Source of the DNA: an uncultured Sphingomonadaceae bacterium
Lineage (GTDB): Bacteria > Pseudomonadota > Alphaproteobacteria > Sphingomonadales > Sphingomonadaceae
Length of the DNA: 64,000 bases
Direction of reading: 5' to 3'
Assembly (NCBI GenBank): GCA_937996655.1
Contig: CALKUK010000013.1
Location: 1-64,000 of the forward strand
Part shown: positions 8,654 to 17,531 of the stretch, piece after piece
Position numbering within the stretch: the first letter of the stretch is position 1
How the letters are laid out: each line of letters starts with the position of its first letter
Made by a program: the position numbers and the translations under genes
The notes under the pieces: generated by a model
Databases searched by the model: none
The model's input: the letters and a program-made list of their open reading frames with translations, nothing else
What the model was told of the DNA's origin: nothing

Positions 8654-10000
8654 CTACTTCAGCAAAACCAGTTCTTCCGCCATGCTTGGATGCAACGCAA
8701 CGGTGTCATCGAATGCCTGTTTGGTGAGCCCCGCCTTCACCGCAATCGCCGCTGCCTGAAGGATTTCCGCGCTGTCAGGTCCGATGAGGTGAAGCCCCAC
8801 GACGCGCTCGTCAGGCCCTGCAGTGACCATCTTGTAAAGGCCGCGCTCCATCCGTCCGGAAACCACGTTCTTCATCGGGCGGAAATCGCTACGGAACACC
8901 TTCACGCTGTCGCCAAATTCGGCGCGCGCTTCGTCTTCCGTCATGCCGACGCCTGCGATCGGCGGGTTGGAGAAAACGGCGGTCGGGATGCATTTATAAT
9001 CGATGGTACGCGGATTGTTGCCAAACACCGTGTCGGCAAAGGCATGCCCCTCCCGGATGGCCACGGGGGTCAGCTGAACCCGGTTGGTCACGTCGCCGAC
9101 GGCATAGATGCTCGGCACATTAGTCTGGTTATAGTCATTGACCTTGATGGCACCGGCCGCGTCTATTTCGACGCCAGCCGTTTCGAGGCCAAGCCCTGCA
9201 GTTTTCGGTGTTCGCCCAATGGCAAAGACCAGCAGGTCCGTTTCAATAGAGCCTTGCGCCCCGCCATCCAAAAGTAAGCTGCCATCGGCCTGTTTGGTGA
9301 TGGCGTTGCAGGGAAAGTTGAAGCGCACATCGATGCCCTTGGTGGTCGTCATGCCCACCAGCCGATCAACAATCTCTGTATCATAACTGCGCAGCATCCG
9401 GTCCCCGCGCGTTACGAGCGACACTTTTGATCCGAAAGCGTGGAAGACGCCGGCAAACTCATTGGCGATATAGCCAGCGCCTGCGATCACGACCCGCTTG
9501 GGTAGAGCCTCCAGATGGAAGACTTCGTTGGAGGTGATGCCATGTTCTGCACCGGGAATGTCGGGTACGCCCGGCCAAGCTCCGACGGCGATCAGAATGA
9601 TCTTAGCCGTCACCTCTTTCCCGCTCGCGAGCCGCACGGTGTTCGGCCCTGCCACAGTCGCGCGTTCGGCAAAGATGGTGGCGTGGTTGGAGCTGAGCGT
9701 CTGGGTGTAGAGCCCCTCAAGCCGCGTTACATCCTCTTGCACGATATCGCGCAGCCGTTGCCAGTTGAACGATGCCCCTTCAATATCCCAACCAAAGCGC
9801 TCTGCTTCATGTAGGTCTTCGGCAAAATGCGCGCCATAGACGAGCATTTTCTTAGGCACACAGCCCCGAATGACGCAGGTGCCGCCCACGCGATATTCTT
9901 CGGCTACGGCCACCTTGGCCCCGTGCTGTGCTGCAATCCGCGCGGCACGCACACCGCCTGAGCCAGCACCGATGATGAAGAGGTCGAAATCGAAGGTCAT
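8654..10000 (-). CDS. gor: Glutathione-disulfide reductase
   Basis: An FAD-dependent pyridine-nucleotide disulfide oxidoreductase that regenerates GSH from GSSG with NADPH. The 448 residues contain the FAD-binding GAGSGGVRAAR (11-21), the redox pair in GGTCVIRGCVPKK (C42, C47), a second Rossmann motif GAGYIANEFAG, the FAD-contact segment YAVGDVTN and the C-terminal LHPSMAEELV, whose His (H437) and Glu form the catalytic dyad from the partner subunit. These features fit glutathione reductase better than dihydrolipoamide or mercuric reductase. It lies downstream of pgi on the same strand, about 100 bp away across a small hairpin, and converges with the DUF2721 gene. The window also carries a glutaredoxin gene (55.3 kb). 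Confidence 0.93.
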   Translation of the reverse strand: MTFDFDLFIIGAGSGGVRAARIAAQHGAKVAVAEEYRVGGTCVIRGCVPKKMLVYGAHFAEDLHEAERFGWDIEGASFNWQRLRDIVQEDVTRLEGLYTQTLSSNHATIFAERATVAGPNTVRLASGKEVTAKIILIAVGAWPGVPDIPGAEHGITSNEVFHLEALPKRVVIAGAGYIANEFAGVFHAFGSKVSLVTRGDRMLRSYDTEIVDRLVGMTTTKGIDVRFNFPCNAITKQADGSLLLDGGAQGSIETDLLVFAIGRTPKTAGLGLETAGVEIDAAGAIKVNDYNQTNVPSIYAVGDVTNRVQLTPVAIREGHAFADTVFGNNPRTIDYKCIPTAVFSNPPIAGVGMTEDEARAEFGDSVKVFRSDFRPMKNVVSGRMERGLYKMVTAGPDERVVGLHLIGPDSAEILQAAAIAVKAGLTKQAFDDTVALHPSMAEELVLLK

Positions 10001-10056
10001 TGCGGTTCCCGTTTTATAACGATGCGGTGTTGCTAGTCAGGACGCGTGGTGAACGC

Positions 10057-10075
10057 CAACGCATTTTATGCGTTG
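10057..10075 (-). terminator. Hairpin downstream of pgi
   Basis: A perfect 7-bp stem CAACGCA/TGCGTTG with a 5-nt loop lies 25 nt after the pgi stop and upstream of gor. There is no T-run after it on the minus strand, so termination, attenuation or mRNA-end stabilisation are all possible. Confidence 0.4.
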
Positions 10076-10099
10076 TACTGATTGGACCCATACGCCGTT

Positions 10100-11599
10100 T
10101 CAGCCGAACGCCTTGTCCAGCAAGGCCTGCGTCGATGCGTCGAAGGTCATATTGCCGCCTTCAATACCTTTCGCCATTTCCTTGCCGAGTTCGACGCCAA
10201 ATTGATCGAACGGATTGATGCCGAGCAAGACGGCATTGGCAAAGGTGCGATGTTCGTAAAAGGCGAGCAGTGCGCCAAGGCTTCGGGGATCAACATCGGG
10301 CAGTAGGATTGTCGTCGACGGGCGGTCACCAGCATAGGCACGGGCTGGATCGACACTCGCTTTGCCTGCCATCAATGCTGCGCCTTGCGCAAAGCAATTA
10401 CCGAGCAGCTGACGGTGGTGCGCATCGTCAAATTCATGCCCGGGATCGATAGAGGCGATGAATTCCACAGGGACCAACCGTGTGCCCTGATGCAGCAACT
10501 GGAACACCGCATGCTGCGCATCGGTGCCGACGCCACCCCAGGTGATTGCACCGGTATCGGCATCCAGCGGCGTGCCATCAAAAGTCACGCTCTTGCCGTT
10601 CGATTCCATCTCGAGTTGCTGGAGGTAGGACGGAAGCAAGCGCAAACGTTCGTCATAAGCGAACACCCCGCGCGTTTCTGCATCCCGGCCGAGCGAATAA
10701 TATTGGTCTACAAAGGCCGCCAGCAAAGGCGCGTTCTGCTCCGGCGTGGCCAGCCGAAAATGGCGGTCCATCGCAGCTGCCCCCTCCAGCATTTCCTCAA
10801 AGGCTGACCAGCCGAGCGCGAGCGCTGCAGGAAACCCGATGCTGGACCATAGTGAGTATCGGCCGCCAACTGTTTCGGAAAACGGCAAAATGCGTGTCTC
10901 ATCAACGCCCCAGTCAAACGCGCCCTGCGGGTTGGCCGTCAGCGCGATGACGCGGCCATTGGCATCCTCCACGCCGGATTCGACCATCCAGCCCAAGGCG
11001 CTTTCCGCATTGAGCATTGTTTCTGTGGTGGTGAAGGTTTTCGACGCGATGACGATGATCGTCTTGTGCGGATCAAAACCAGCGACAGCTTCCTTTAGCG
11101 CGGCACCATCCACGTTCGAGACGACGGCCACATCATAGCGCCCGGCATCCCGGCCCAAAGCATCCACCAGCAGGTCGGGCCCGAGCGCCGAGCCCCCAAT
11201 GCCGATGTGCAGGACATGGCGGACGTCGCCCAGTGCACCCGCTTCAATTGCCTCGATCAATGCCCGCATACGACCATGCAACTGTTTGGCCATCGCAACG
11301 GATTCGGACGCCCCCTCCCCGCGTTCGGCCGTATGCTCTGCGGCCCGGTTTTCGGTCGGGTTGGCGATACGTCCTGCAAACAGATCATCGCGGCGGGCGT
11401 CCAGCCCCATCGCTTTGGCGACCTCGACAAAACTCTGGATCAATTCTGCGGTGAGGTGAGTCTTTGAAAAGTCGAAGTAAATGTCCTGCTCGGTCAGCGA
11501 AAGGGCACCCACCCGACCGGGGTCAGCGGCAAACAATTCGGAAAGGTGGGGCATGCCACCAGACTTCAGAAACCCGAAACGTTCGCGCAAACCGGACAT
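10100..11599 (-). CDS. pgi: Glucose-6-phosphate isomerase
   Basis: This enzyme interconverts glucose-6-phosphate and fructose-6-phosphate in glycolysis and gluconeogenesis. At 499 residues it is slightly shorter than the E. coli enzyme (about 549). Signature regions are visible: ASKTFTTTETMLNAESAL, GGRYSLWSSIGFPAALALGW, the histidine-bearing GTDAQHAVFQLLHQG, and GINPFDQFGVELGKEMAKGI with the catalytic lysine near the C-terminus. The ATG at 11597-11599 begins MSGLRERFGF. It is divergent from lepB, with about 65 bp between starts, and is followed by gor. Confidence 0.95.
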   Translation of the reverse strand: MSGLRERFGFLKSGGMPHLSELFAADPGRVGALSLTEQDIYFDFSKTHLTAELIQSFVEVAKAMGLDARRDDLFAGRIANPTENRAAEHTAERGEGASESVAMAKQLHGRMRALIEAIEAGALGDVRHVLHIGIGGSALGPDLLVDALGRDAGRYDVAVVSNVDGAALKEAVAGFDPHKTIIVIASKTFTTTETMLNAESALGWMVESGVEDANGRVIALTANPQGAFDWGVDETRILPFSETVGGRYSLWSSIGFPAALALGWSAFEEMLEGAAAMDRHFRLATPEQNAPLLAAFVDQYYSLGRDAETRGVFAYDERLRLLPSYLQQLEMESNGKSVTFDGTPLDADTGAITWGGVGTDAQHAVFQLLHQGTRLVPVEFIASIDPGHEFDDAHHRQLLGNCFAQGAALMAGKASVDPARAYAGDRPSTTILLPDVDPRSLGALLAFYEHRTFANAVLLGINPFDQFGVELGKEMAKGIEGGNMTFDASTQALLDKAFG

Positions 11600-11663
11600 G
11601 ACTTCTCCTGATCAATGCACCGCCCGACTTGACGGCTCGCCGCTGCCCCATCACAGCAAGCGA

Positions 11664-12506
11664 ATGAGCGATACACAGATCGATGCCACCCCGAAAGATG
11701 ACGCCAGCGTCAAAGCGGACAAGGCGTCCGAAACGCGCGAGTTCATGGTCTTTCTGGCGAAGCTGGCTATCTTCGTCTTCGTCCTGCGCAGCTTCATCAT
11801 GGCGCCTTTCAGCATCCCATCGGAATCGATGCTGCCGCGGCTGATGATCGGTGACTATCTGATCGTTTCCAAATGGTCCTACGGATATTCGCGCTATTCC
11901 CTGCCTTTTGGGGTGAACCTGTTTGAGGGTCGCATTTTCGGCCGCCTGCCGGACCGCGGGGATGTCGCTGTGTTCAAAGCGCCTCCGGGCAATAAAGTTG
12001 ATTACATCAAGCGCGTTATCGGTCTTCCGGGTGATATGATCCAGATGCGGCAGGGGCAGCTGTTCATCAATGACAAGCCGGTGCCCAAGGTTCGTGTGGC
12101 TGACATGGTGGAAAAGCAGACGCCCTATATGCAGTGCTTCTCCCCGGAATATGCGCGCCTTGCAAAGGACGGCACACCGGAATGCCATTACCCGCGCTAC
12201 CGGGAGACGCTGCCCAATGGCCGCAGCTATTATGTGCTTGATCTCATTCCGAACGGCCCGGCAGATTCCACAGAGATTTACACGGTCCCCGAGGATCATG
12301 TGTTCATGATGGGCGATAACCGGGACAACAGCCTCGACAGCCGCTTTCCCGCACAGGAAGGCGGTGGCATCGGCATCGTACCCACCGATAATCTGGTCGG
12401 ACGTGCGATGGTCGGGGCCTTCTCGACCGATGGATCGGCAAACTGGTTCCTGCCCTGGACATGGATTACGGCTGCCCGTTGGCACCGGATAGGCGAGACG
12501 TTTTGA
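11664..12506 (+). CDS. lepB: Signal peptidase I
   Basis: This inner-membrane serine protease removes signal peptides from exported proteins. The 280-residue protein has a transmembrane anchor at about residues 27-46 (EFMVFLAKLAIFVFVLRSFI), followed by the catalytic serine motif SIPSESMLP (S55) and the general-base lysine in YIKRVIGLPGD (K116). The conserved GDNRDNSLDSR box near the C-terminus is also present. The start at ATG 11664 gives a normal short cytoplasmic N-terminus (MSDTQIDATPKDDA). An in-frame extension into the divergent pgi gene was rejected. The stop overlaps the proposed start of rnc (TTGA). The lepB-rnc-era order is a classic conserved operon. Confidence 0.94.
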   Translation: MSDTQIDATPKDDASVKADKASETREFMVFLAKLAIFVFVLRSFIMAPFSIPSESMLPRLMIGDYLIVSKWSYGYSRYSLPFGVNLFEGRIFGRLPDRGDVAVFKAPPGNKVDYIKRVIGLPGDMIQMRQGQLFINDKPVPKVRVADMVEKQTPYMQCFSPEYARLAKDGTPECHYPRYRETLPNGRSYYVLDLIPNGPADSTEIYTVPEDHVFMMGDNRDNSLDSRFPAQEGGGIGIVPTDNLVGRAMVGAFSTDGSANWFLPWTWITAARWHRIGETF

Positions 12507-13168
12507 GCAATCTTTCGGCATGGGTGAAGGACGTTTTCGGCGTCACGCCCAAAGATGCCTCCCTCTACGAACGCGCGCTGACGCATGGGAGCCACGGCAG
12601 CGAAACTTATGAACGGCTTGAGTTCTTGGGAGACCGGGTGCTCGGCCTTGTTGTTGCGCAATGGATTTATGGCCGTTTCCCCAATGATGCCGAAGGCCAG
12701 CTCTCGCAGCGCTTTAACAGCCTCGTCTCGGGTGAAACCTGTGCGGAGGTTGGGCGGACGATCCAGCTGTCCTCGCGGATGCGGCTCGGCAAACAGGCGC
12801 TGGATGACGGCGCTTACGACAGCGACAATGTACTGGGTGATGTCGTAGAAGCGCTTATTGGAGCGGTGTTTTTGGAATATGGGCTGGAGGCGGCGGCCGC
12901 CTTCATTCGCAAGCATTGGGAACCCTTGCTCAATGTCCAGCGCTCCGCTCCGCGCCATCCAAAGTCGGAATTGCAGGAATGGGCCGCCGCCCATAACCGC
13001 CGTACGCCGGCTTATGAAATCGTTGAGCGTTCCGGGCCGCATCATGCCCCACGCTTCAAGGTGAAAGTCTCGCTCGGGTCGGCTGGCGAAGCCACGGCCG
13101 AGGGCAAATCGAAACAAGATGCGGAAACGCAGGCAGCAGCAGCGCTGCTCGAAAGGTTGAAAAAATGA
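12503..13168 (+). CDS. rnc: Ribonuclease III
   Basis: This double-strand-specific endoribonuclease processes rRNA precursors and regulatory duplexes. With a TTG start at 12503 it is 221 residues. The catalytic ribonuclease domain has ERLEFLGDRVLGLVV (E40, D44) and DVVEALIGAVFLE (D113, E116). A double-stranded RNA-binding domain covers about 150-220 (PKSELQEWAAA to AAAALLERLK). The TTG overlaps the lepB stop as TTGA and gives the N-terminus LSNLSAWVKDVFG expected for the family. An ATG at 12461 in the same frame would add 14 residues inside lepB and is the alternative. The gene overlaps era by 4 nt (ATGA). Confidence 0.92.
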   Translation: MSNLSAWVKDVFGVTPKDASLYERALTHGSHGSETYERLEFLGDRVLGLVVAQWIYGRFPNDAEGQLSQRFNSLVSGETCAEVGRTIQLSSRMRLGKQALDDGAYDSDNVLGDVVEALIGAVFLEYGLEAAAAFIRKHWEPLLNVQRSAPRHPKSELQEWAAAHNRRTPAYEIVERSGPHHAPRFKVKVSLGSAGEATAEGKSKQDAETQAAAALLERLKK

Positions 13169-14058
13169 CGCAGAAATGCGGGCTCGTCGCCATTGTCGGC
13201 GCGCCGAATGCCGGAAAATCCACACTGGTCAACGCACTGGTGGGGCAAAAGGTCGCGATCGTCAGTCCCAAGGCGCAGACGACTCGTGTTCGTCTGATGG
13301 GCATTGCCATGCATGGCGAGACGCAGATGATGCTGGTCGATACGCCGGGCATCTTTGAACCCCATCGCCGGCTTGACCGCGCGATGGTGCAGGCTGCCTG
13401 GGGCGGCACGCAGGATGCAGACGTCATCCTGTTCGTCGTTGATGCCAAGGGAGGCCTTGGCCCCAAGGTGGAGCGCATTGTCGAAGGGCTGAAGGCGCGG
13501 CACGAGCCCAAGATCCTCGTCCTCAACAAGGTCGATATCGCGGTGAAGGAAAAGCTGCTGATTCATGTCGAACGGCTGACAGCGCAGATCGAATTTACCG
13601 ATGTCCTCATGGTGAGCGCGGAGACCGGTGATGGCCTTGATGTCTTGAAAGACCTTGTCGCTTCAAAACTGCCCGAAGGCCCCTGGCACTTTCCCGAAGA
13701 TCAGGTGAGCGATGCGTCCGACCGGATGACGGCGGCGGAAATAACGCGCGAGCAGCTCTATCTGCAGCTCCATGCCGAACTGCCTTATGCGTCGGTGGTC
13801 GAGACGGAGAAGTATACCGAAAATCAGGACGGCACCGTCGACATCCATCAGCAGATCAAGGTGGAGCGTCCCTCGCAGCGCGCCATCATTCTGGGCAAGG
13901 GCGGCGCACGGTTGAAGGAAATCGGATCAAAGGCCCGCGCAGAAATCGCTAAATCGCTCGGATGCCATGTCCGGCTGTTCCTGCACGTTAAGGTTGATCC
14001 CAAATGGGATGAAGACCGTGGCGTCTATCGTGACCTTGGATTGGATTGGGTGGAGTAA
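13165..14058 (+). CDS. era: GTPase Era
   Basis: Essential GTPase that binds the 3' end of 16S rRNA during small-subunit assembly. The 297-residue protein has G1 GAPNAGKST (12-20), G3 DTPG, G4 NKVD, and a C-terminal KH domain with AIILGKGGARLKEIGSKAR. The length is normal for the family. Its ATG overlaps the rnc stop, so lepB, rnc and era are probably one transcription unit. Its stop codon is directly adjacent to the stop of the convergent MntP-like gene, with no spacer at all. Confidence 0.96.
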   Translation: MTQKCGLVAIVGAPNAGKSTLVNALVGQKVAIVSPKAQTTRVRLMGIAMHGETQMMLVDTPGIFEPHRRLDRAMVQAAWGGTQDADVILFVVDAKGGLGPKVERIVEGLKARHEPKILVLNKVDIAVKEKLLIHVERLTAQIEFTDVLMVSAETGDGLDVLKDLVASKLPEGPWHFPEDQVSDASDRMTAAEITREQLYLQLHAELPYASVVETEKYTENQDGTVDIHQQIKVERPSQRAIILGKGGARLKEIGSKARAEIAKSLGCHVRLFLHVKVDPKWDEDRGVYRDLGLDWVE

Positions 14059-14610
14059 TCAGCCCGCAAGGTGCCCCAATAATATCCGCACCCCGATACC
14101 GATTAGGACCAGTCCACCGACCACTTCAGCCCTTGTGCCGAAGGCCGTGCCCAGCCGCCCTCCAAAGGCGGCCCCTGCCCCGCTGGTCACGGCGGTGACA
14201 ACTGCGATCACGACGCAGCTTGTCCAAATGGGTGTGGACAGCAGCGGCAAAGTGAGTCCGGCGGCGGCGGCATCAATGCTCGTCGCGATGGCAGCGACGA
14301 GCAGGCCGATAAAGTTGCGCGTTTCAAAAGCGGGCTCCGCCTCGTCGCCGTTCAATCCGGCCCGCAGCATCTGAACGCCCAGAAAGCCTAGCAGGGCAAA
14401 GGCGACCCAATGGTCCACCATGGTGAACCAACTGCCCGCGATCAGGCTCGCCGTATAGCCGAGCAGCGGCATCGCGCCTTGGGCAATCCCGAACGCGGCG
14501 GCGATGCGCCATACCGGTGGCCGCTCTCCCCGCGCGGCAACGCCAGCGGCAATGGCAACAGCGAAAGCATCGGCAGACAGGCCGAGCGCGAGCAGGAGAA
14601 GTTCGATCAT
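14059..14610 (-). CDS. mntP: Putative manganese efflux pump (MntP/DUF204 family)
   Basis: A 183-residue inner-membrane protein with about six hydrophobic helices. The two family repeats each carry a membrane aspartate: GLSADAFAVAIAAG at the N-terminus (D14) and AIATSIDAAAAGLTL in the middle. MntP homologues export Mn2+ and protect against manganese excess. No riboswitch-like leader is evident because the start overlaps the sirtuin gene upstream by 4 nt, so expression probably follows that gene. The metal specificity is by family inference only. Confidence 0.85.
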   Translation of the reverse strand: MIELLLLALGLSADAFAVAIAAGVAARGERPPVWRIAAAFGIAQGAMPLLGYTASLIAGSWFTMVDHWVAFALLGFLGVQMLRAGLNGDEAEPAFETRNFIGLLVAAIATSIDAAAAGLTLPLLSTPIWTSCVVIAVVTAVTSGAGAAFGGRLGTAFGTRAEVVGGLVLIGIGVRILLGHLAG

Positions 14611-15305
14611 GCCAGCAGATCATCGACCCAGGCGGGTACGAGCGTGGTTGCAGGGCCAAGGCGGCATTCATGGAACATGATGCTGCCCTGTGACGGATCG
14701 AGATTGAGTTCAAGTGTGTGGGCACCCACATGCCGCGCCGTGCGCACAAAGCCCGCTGCGGGATAAACAGCCCCGGAGGTGCCAATGGAGACGAACAGAT
14801 CACAGTCCCGCACGGCAGCGTCAATCTCGTCCATCTGATAGGGCATCTCTCCAAACCAGACGACGTCGGGCCGCAACGATGGTTTACCGCAGGCAGGGCA
14901 AGGCGGGCGGTGCGCCATGGCATCCCGCCACATGCTGCGCACGTCACAAGCGGTGCACCAGGCCGATAAATGTTCCCCATGCATATGGATCAGGCGCTTG
15001 GCCCCGGCCCGCTCATGCAGATCATCGACATTTTGTGTGACGATGAGGAGATTGCCATCCCAAGCTGCATCCAGCCGCGCCAGCGCCGCATGCGCGGCAT
15101 TGGGCTGTGCCTTCTGGATATTCTCCCGCCGCATATCGTAGAAGCGCAACACCAGATCGGGATCGCGCGCAAAGCCTTCGGGCGTCGCCACATCCTCAAT
15201 CCTGTGCCGTTCCCACAGCCCGCCAGCACTGCGGAACGTATCAATGCCGCTTTCGGCGGAGACGCCGGCGCCGGTCAGAATGACGATGTTGCGAATAGAG
15301 GTCAT
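14607..15305 (-). CDS. cobB: NAD-dependent protein deacylase (class III sirtuin, CobB-like)
   Basis: Sirtuin that removes acyl groups from lysines using NAD+, in the cytoplasm. The 232 residues contain GAGVSAESGIDTFR (12-25), QNVDDLHERAG (91-101), the catalytic histidine H109 in HMHGEH, and four zinc cysteines C117, C120, C136 and C139. Y56 and R59 in FYDMRRE match the Tyr/Arg pair of class III sirtuins, which also remove succinyl and malonyl groups. Such enzymes reactivate acetylated acetyl-CoA synthetase, and acs is in this window at 6.2 kb. It is divergent from dapB and overlaps the MntP-like gene by 4 nt. Confidence 0.92.
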   Translation of the reverse strand: MTSIRNIVILTGAGVSAESGIDTFRSAGGLWERHRIEDVATPEGFARDPDLVLRFYDMRRENIQKAQPNAAHAALARLDAAWDGNLLIVTQNVDDLHERAGAKRLIHMHGEHLSAWCTACDVRSMWRDAMAHRPPCPACGKPSLRPDVVWFGEMPYQMDEIDAAVRDCDLFVSIGTSGAVYPAAGFVRTARHVGAHTLELNLDPSQGSIMFHECRLGPATTLVPAWVDDLLA

Positions 15306-15407
15306 TCGGACGCCTTATGGGCAAGGGACGCCCGCCTCAAGCCGCCGCTTTTCTTTTGGGGTGGTTTGGGCCAAGGCTCCGGCTGACAGGAAGAAGGAAC
15401 GACGTGC

Positions 15408-16136
15408 ATGACCTCCATCGGCATTATCGGTAGCAAGGGGCGCATGGGGCAGGCTTTGGCCGTTGCGGCGCAAGAGGCCAGCCTGTCCGTTGCAGGCGGC
15501 ATTGATGCTGGTGGGGACCCAATTGCGCTCGCCAAAGCAGCAGATGTTCTGATCGACTTTTCGTCGCCCGCAGCACTAGTCGCCAATCTTGGCGCGGCAG
15601 TCGCGGCCAACACGCCGATCTTGATCGGGACGACGGGCCTCAACGAAGATCATCACCGAGCGATTGACGATGCGGCGGCCCATGTGGCCGTGCTCCAGAC
15701 GGGCAATACATCGCTCGGCGTCACCTTGCTTGCGCGCTTGGTTCAGGAGGCCGCAGCCAAGCTGGGGGCAGATTGGGACATTGAGATTGTGGAAATGCAC
15801 CACCGGATGAAGGTTGATGCGCCATCGGGCACCGCACTCCTCCTCGGTGAGGCCGCAGCCAAAGGCCGACAGATTGATCTCACCAAGCACAGTGAACGCG
15901 GGCGCGACGGGCATACGGGTGCCCGCGAAGTTGGCGCCATCGGCTTTGCGGCCCTACGCGGCGGCACAGTGGCGGGGGACCATAGCGTCATATTCGCCGC
16001 CGACAATGAACGGATTGAGCTCATCCATCGGGCAGAAAATCGCGCTATTTTCGCCAAGGGGGCGGTCAAGGCGGCGCAATGGCTCCTCCGTCAGCCGTCG
16101 GGCCGCTACACCATGGATCAGGTTCTAGGCGTCTAG
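15408..16136 (+). CDS. dapB: 4-hydroxy-tetrahydrodipicolinate reductase
   Basis: NAD(P)H-dependent reductase in the diaminopimelate/lysine pathway, acting after DapA. The 242-residue protein begins MTSIGIIGSKGRMGQAL with the dinucleotide-binding glycine motif. The catalytic and substrate-binding box EMHHRMKVDAPSGTAL and a further conserved segment, VGAIGFAALRGG, follow. It is a little shorter than the E. coli enzyme (273), as is common in alphaproteobacteria. A GGAAGAAGGA purine stretch precedes the ATG. nth begins 7 nt after its stop. dapA, its pathway partner, is in a separate operon at 25.1 kb. Confidence 0.95.
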   Translation: MTSIGIIGSKGRMGQALAVAAQEASLSVAGGIDAGGDPIALAKAADVLIDFSSPAALVANLGAAVAANTPILIGTTGLNEDHHRAIDDAAAHVAVLQTGNTSLGVTLLARLVQEAAAKLGADWDIEIVEMHHRMKVDAPSGTALLLGEAAAKGRQIDLTKHSERGRDGHTGAREVGAIGFAALRGGTVAGDHSVIFAADNERIELIHRAENRAIFAKGAVKAAQWLLRQPSGRYTMDQVLGV

Positions 16137-16143
16137 GCCGGAC

Positions 16144-16821
16144 ATGAAGAAAGCGGATATTTTTGAGTTTTACAGGCGGCTGGCCGAGGACAACCCCTCG
16201 CCCGAAACCGAGCTGGCTTACGGGAATGATTACCAGCTTCTGGTGGCGGTCGTCCTGTCGGCGCAGGCCACAGACGTTGGCGTCAACAAGGCGACGCGGC
16301 GCCTGTTTGAGGATGTGAAAACCCCCGCCCAGATGGTCGCTCTGGGGGAAGAGGGGCTGAAACAGCACGTGAAGACCATCGGCCTGTTCAATGCAAAGGC
16401 AAAGAACGTCATCGCGCTCTCGGAAATCCTTGTGCGGGATTTTGGTGGCCAAGTCCCCGCAGATCGTGATGTGCTGGAGACCCTGCCCGGTGTTGGGAGA
16501 AAGACCGCCAATGTCGTGATGAACACCGCCTTTGGGGCGGAAACATTTGCGGTAGACACCCATATCTTCCGCGTCGGCAACCGGACAGGGCTCGCCAAGG
16601 GGAAGACGCCGCTTGCGGTGGAAAAGCAGTTGGACAAGCACACCCCTGTCCCGTTCCGGCTCGGCGCGCATCACTGGCTGATCCTGCACGGCCGCTATGT
16701 CTGCAAGGCGCGGACGCCGGAATGTTGGCGCTGTATTGTCGCAGATCTGTGCGCGTTCAGGCTCAAGACAGAAATGCCTGCTAAGCTCGCCAAATCAAAA
16801 GATAGAGGAGTCACGCCATGA
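16144..16821 (+). CDS. nth: Endonuclease III
   Basis: Base-excision-repair DNA glycosylase/AP lyase for oxidised pyrimidines. The 225 residues include the helix-hairpin-helix LPGVGRKTANVV with the catalytic lysine K120, the catalytic aspartate D138 in VDTHIFR, and the [4Fe-4S] cluster motif C187-x6-C194-x2-C197-x5-C203. The length is normal. It follows dapB closely, and its stop overlaps the start of a small exported protein (ATGA). Confidence 0.95.
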   Translation: MKKADIFEFYRRLAEDNPSPETELAYGNDYQLLVAVVLSAQATDVGVNKATRRLFEDVKTPAQMVALGEEGLKQHVKTIGLFNAKAKNVIALSEILVRDFGGQVPADRDVLETLPGVGRKTANVVMNTAFGAETFAVDTHIFRVGNRTGLAKGKTPLAVEKQLDKHTPVPFRLGAHHWLILHGRYVCKARTPECWRCIVADLCAFRLKTEMPAKLAKSKDRGVTP

Positions 16822-17207
16822 AGAAGCTGATCCTGATCACCGCGCTGGGTGCCACCTTGGTCGGCGGACCGGCCATCGCCAAAGAGCGCGAGATCCCCGC
16901 TGCCAAACAGACGGGTGCGCCGGTGGACTGCATTTCCATACCACAAATCCGCGAAACCCGTGTTCGCAGCGATTCCGTGATCGATTTCCGCGTCGACGGA
17001 ACGAAGTGGTACCGCAACACCCTGCCCAATAGCTGCCCCTCGCTCGGTTTTGAGGAGCGCTTCAGCTATCGGACCTCGCTCAGCCAGCTCTGCTCTGTCG
17101 ACACCATCGCCGTGCTGCAAATCTATGGTGGGCAGTTGCAGGAAGGCCCGCGCTGTGGCTTAGGCAAGTTCCAGCCGGTGGAACTGGCCAAGTCACCCGG
17201 AAAATAA
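16818..17207 (+). CDS. Small exported protein, DUF6491-like
   Basis: A 129-residue protein with a clear signal peptide (MKKLILITALGATLVGGPAIA, cleavage near residue 21). The mature part has four cysteines (C38, C73 and two near the C-terminus in QLCSVD and RCGLG), which suggests disulfides in the periplasm. The pattern DCISIPQIRETRV, then WYRNTLPNSCPSL and GLGKFQPV resembles the DUF6491 family common in sphingomonads; this assignment is from memory. The function is unknown. It overlaps nth by 4 nt and is followed by tRNA-Arg. Confidence 0.75.
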   Translation: MKKLILITALGATLVGGPAIAKEREIPAAKQTGAPVDCISIPQIRETRVRSDSVIDFRVDGTKWYRNTLPNSCPSLGFEERFSYRTSLSQLCSVDTIAVLQIYGGQLQEGPRCGLGKFQPVELAKSPGK

Positions 17208-17288
17208 GCGCTGCCCGTATCGGGAGGCAGAAATAAACCGCCTTTAGGGGTGGCAGCGTCCGCCCGCCTTTGCTAACGGCTCCCTCAG

Positions 17289-17365
<77 letters not shown>

Positions 17366-17531
17366 GCACCTGCCCCCTCACCCTTATCTGAACAGATCTG
17401 CCTCTGGGGGCGCGCGACGCTGTGCCTTTGCGCGGGCGCAGAAGGTGTCCTGCCCACTGCGTGGGAGCCTAAACCGAGACATTTCCAGCCCGATGCCGCG
17501 AAAACAAGTTACAAGGGGTGACGCAATCTGT

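Noticed and set aside
11481..11663. N-terminal extension of signal peptidase I (61 codons)
   Set aside because: It lies largely antisense to the start of pgi and is rich in Arg/Pro without any lepB family similarity. The ATG at 11664 gives the normal N-terminus.
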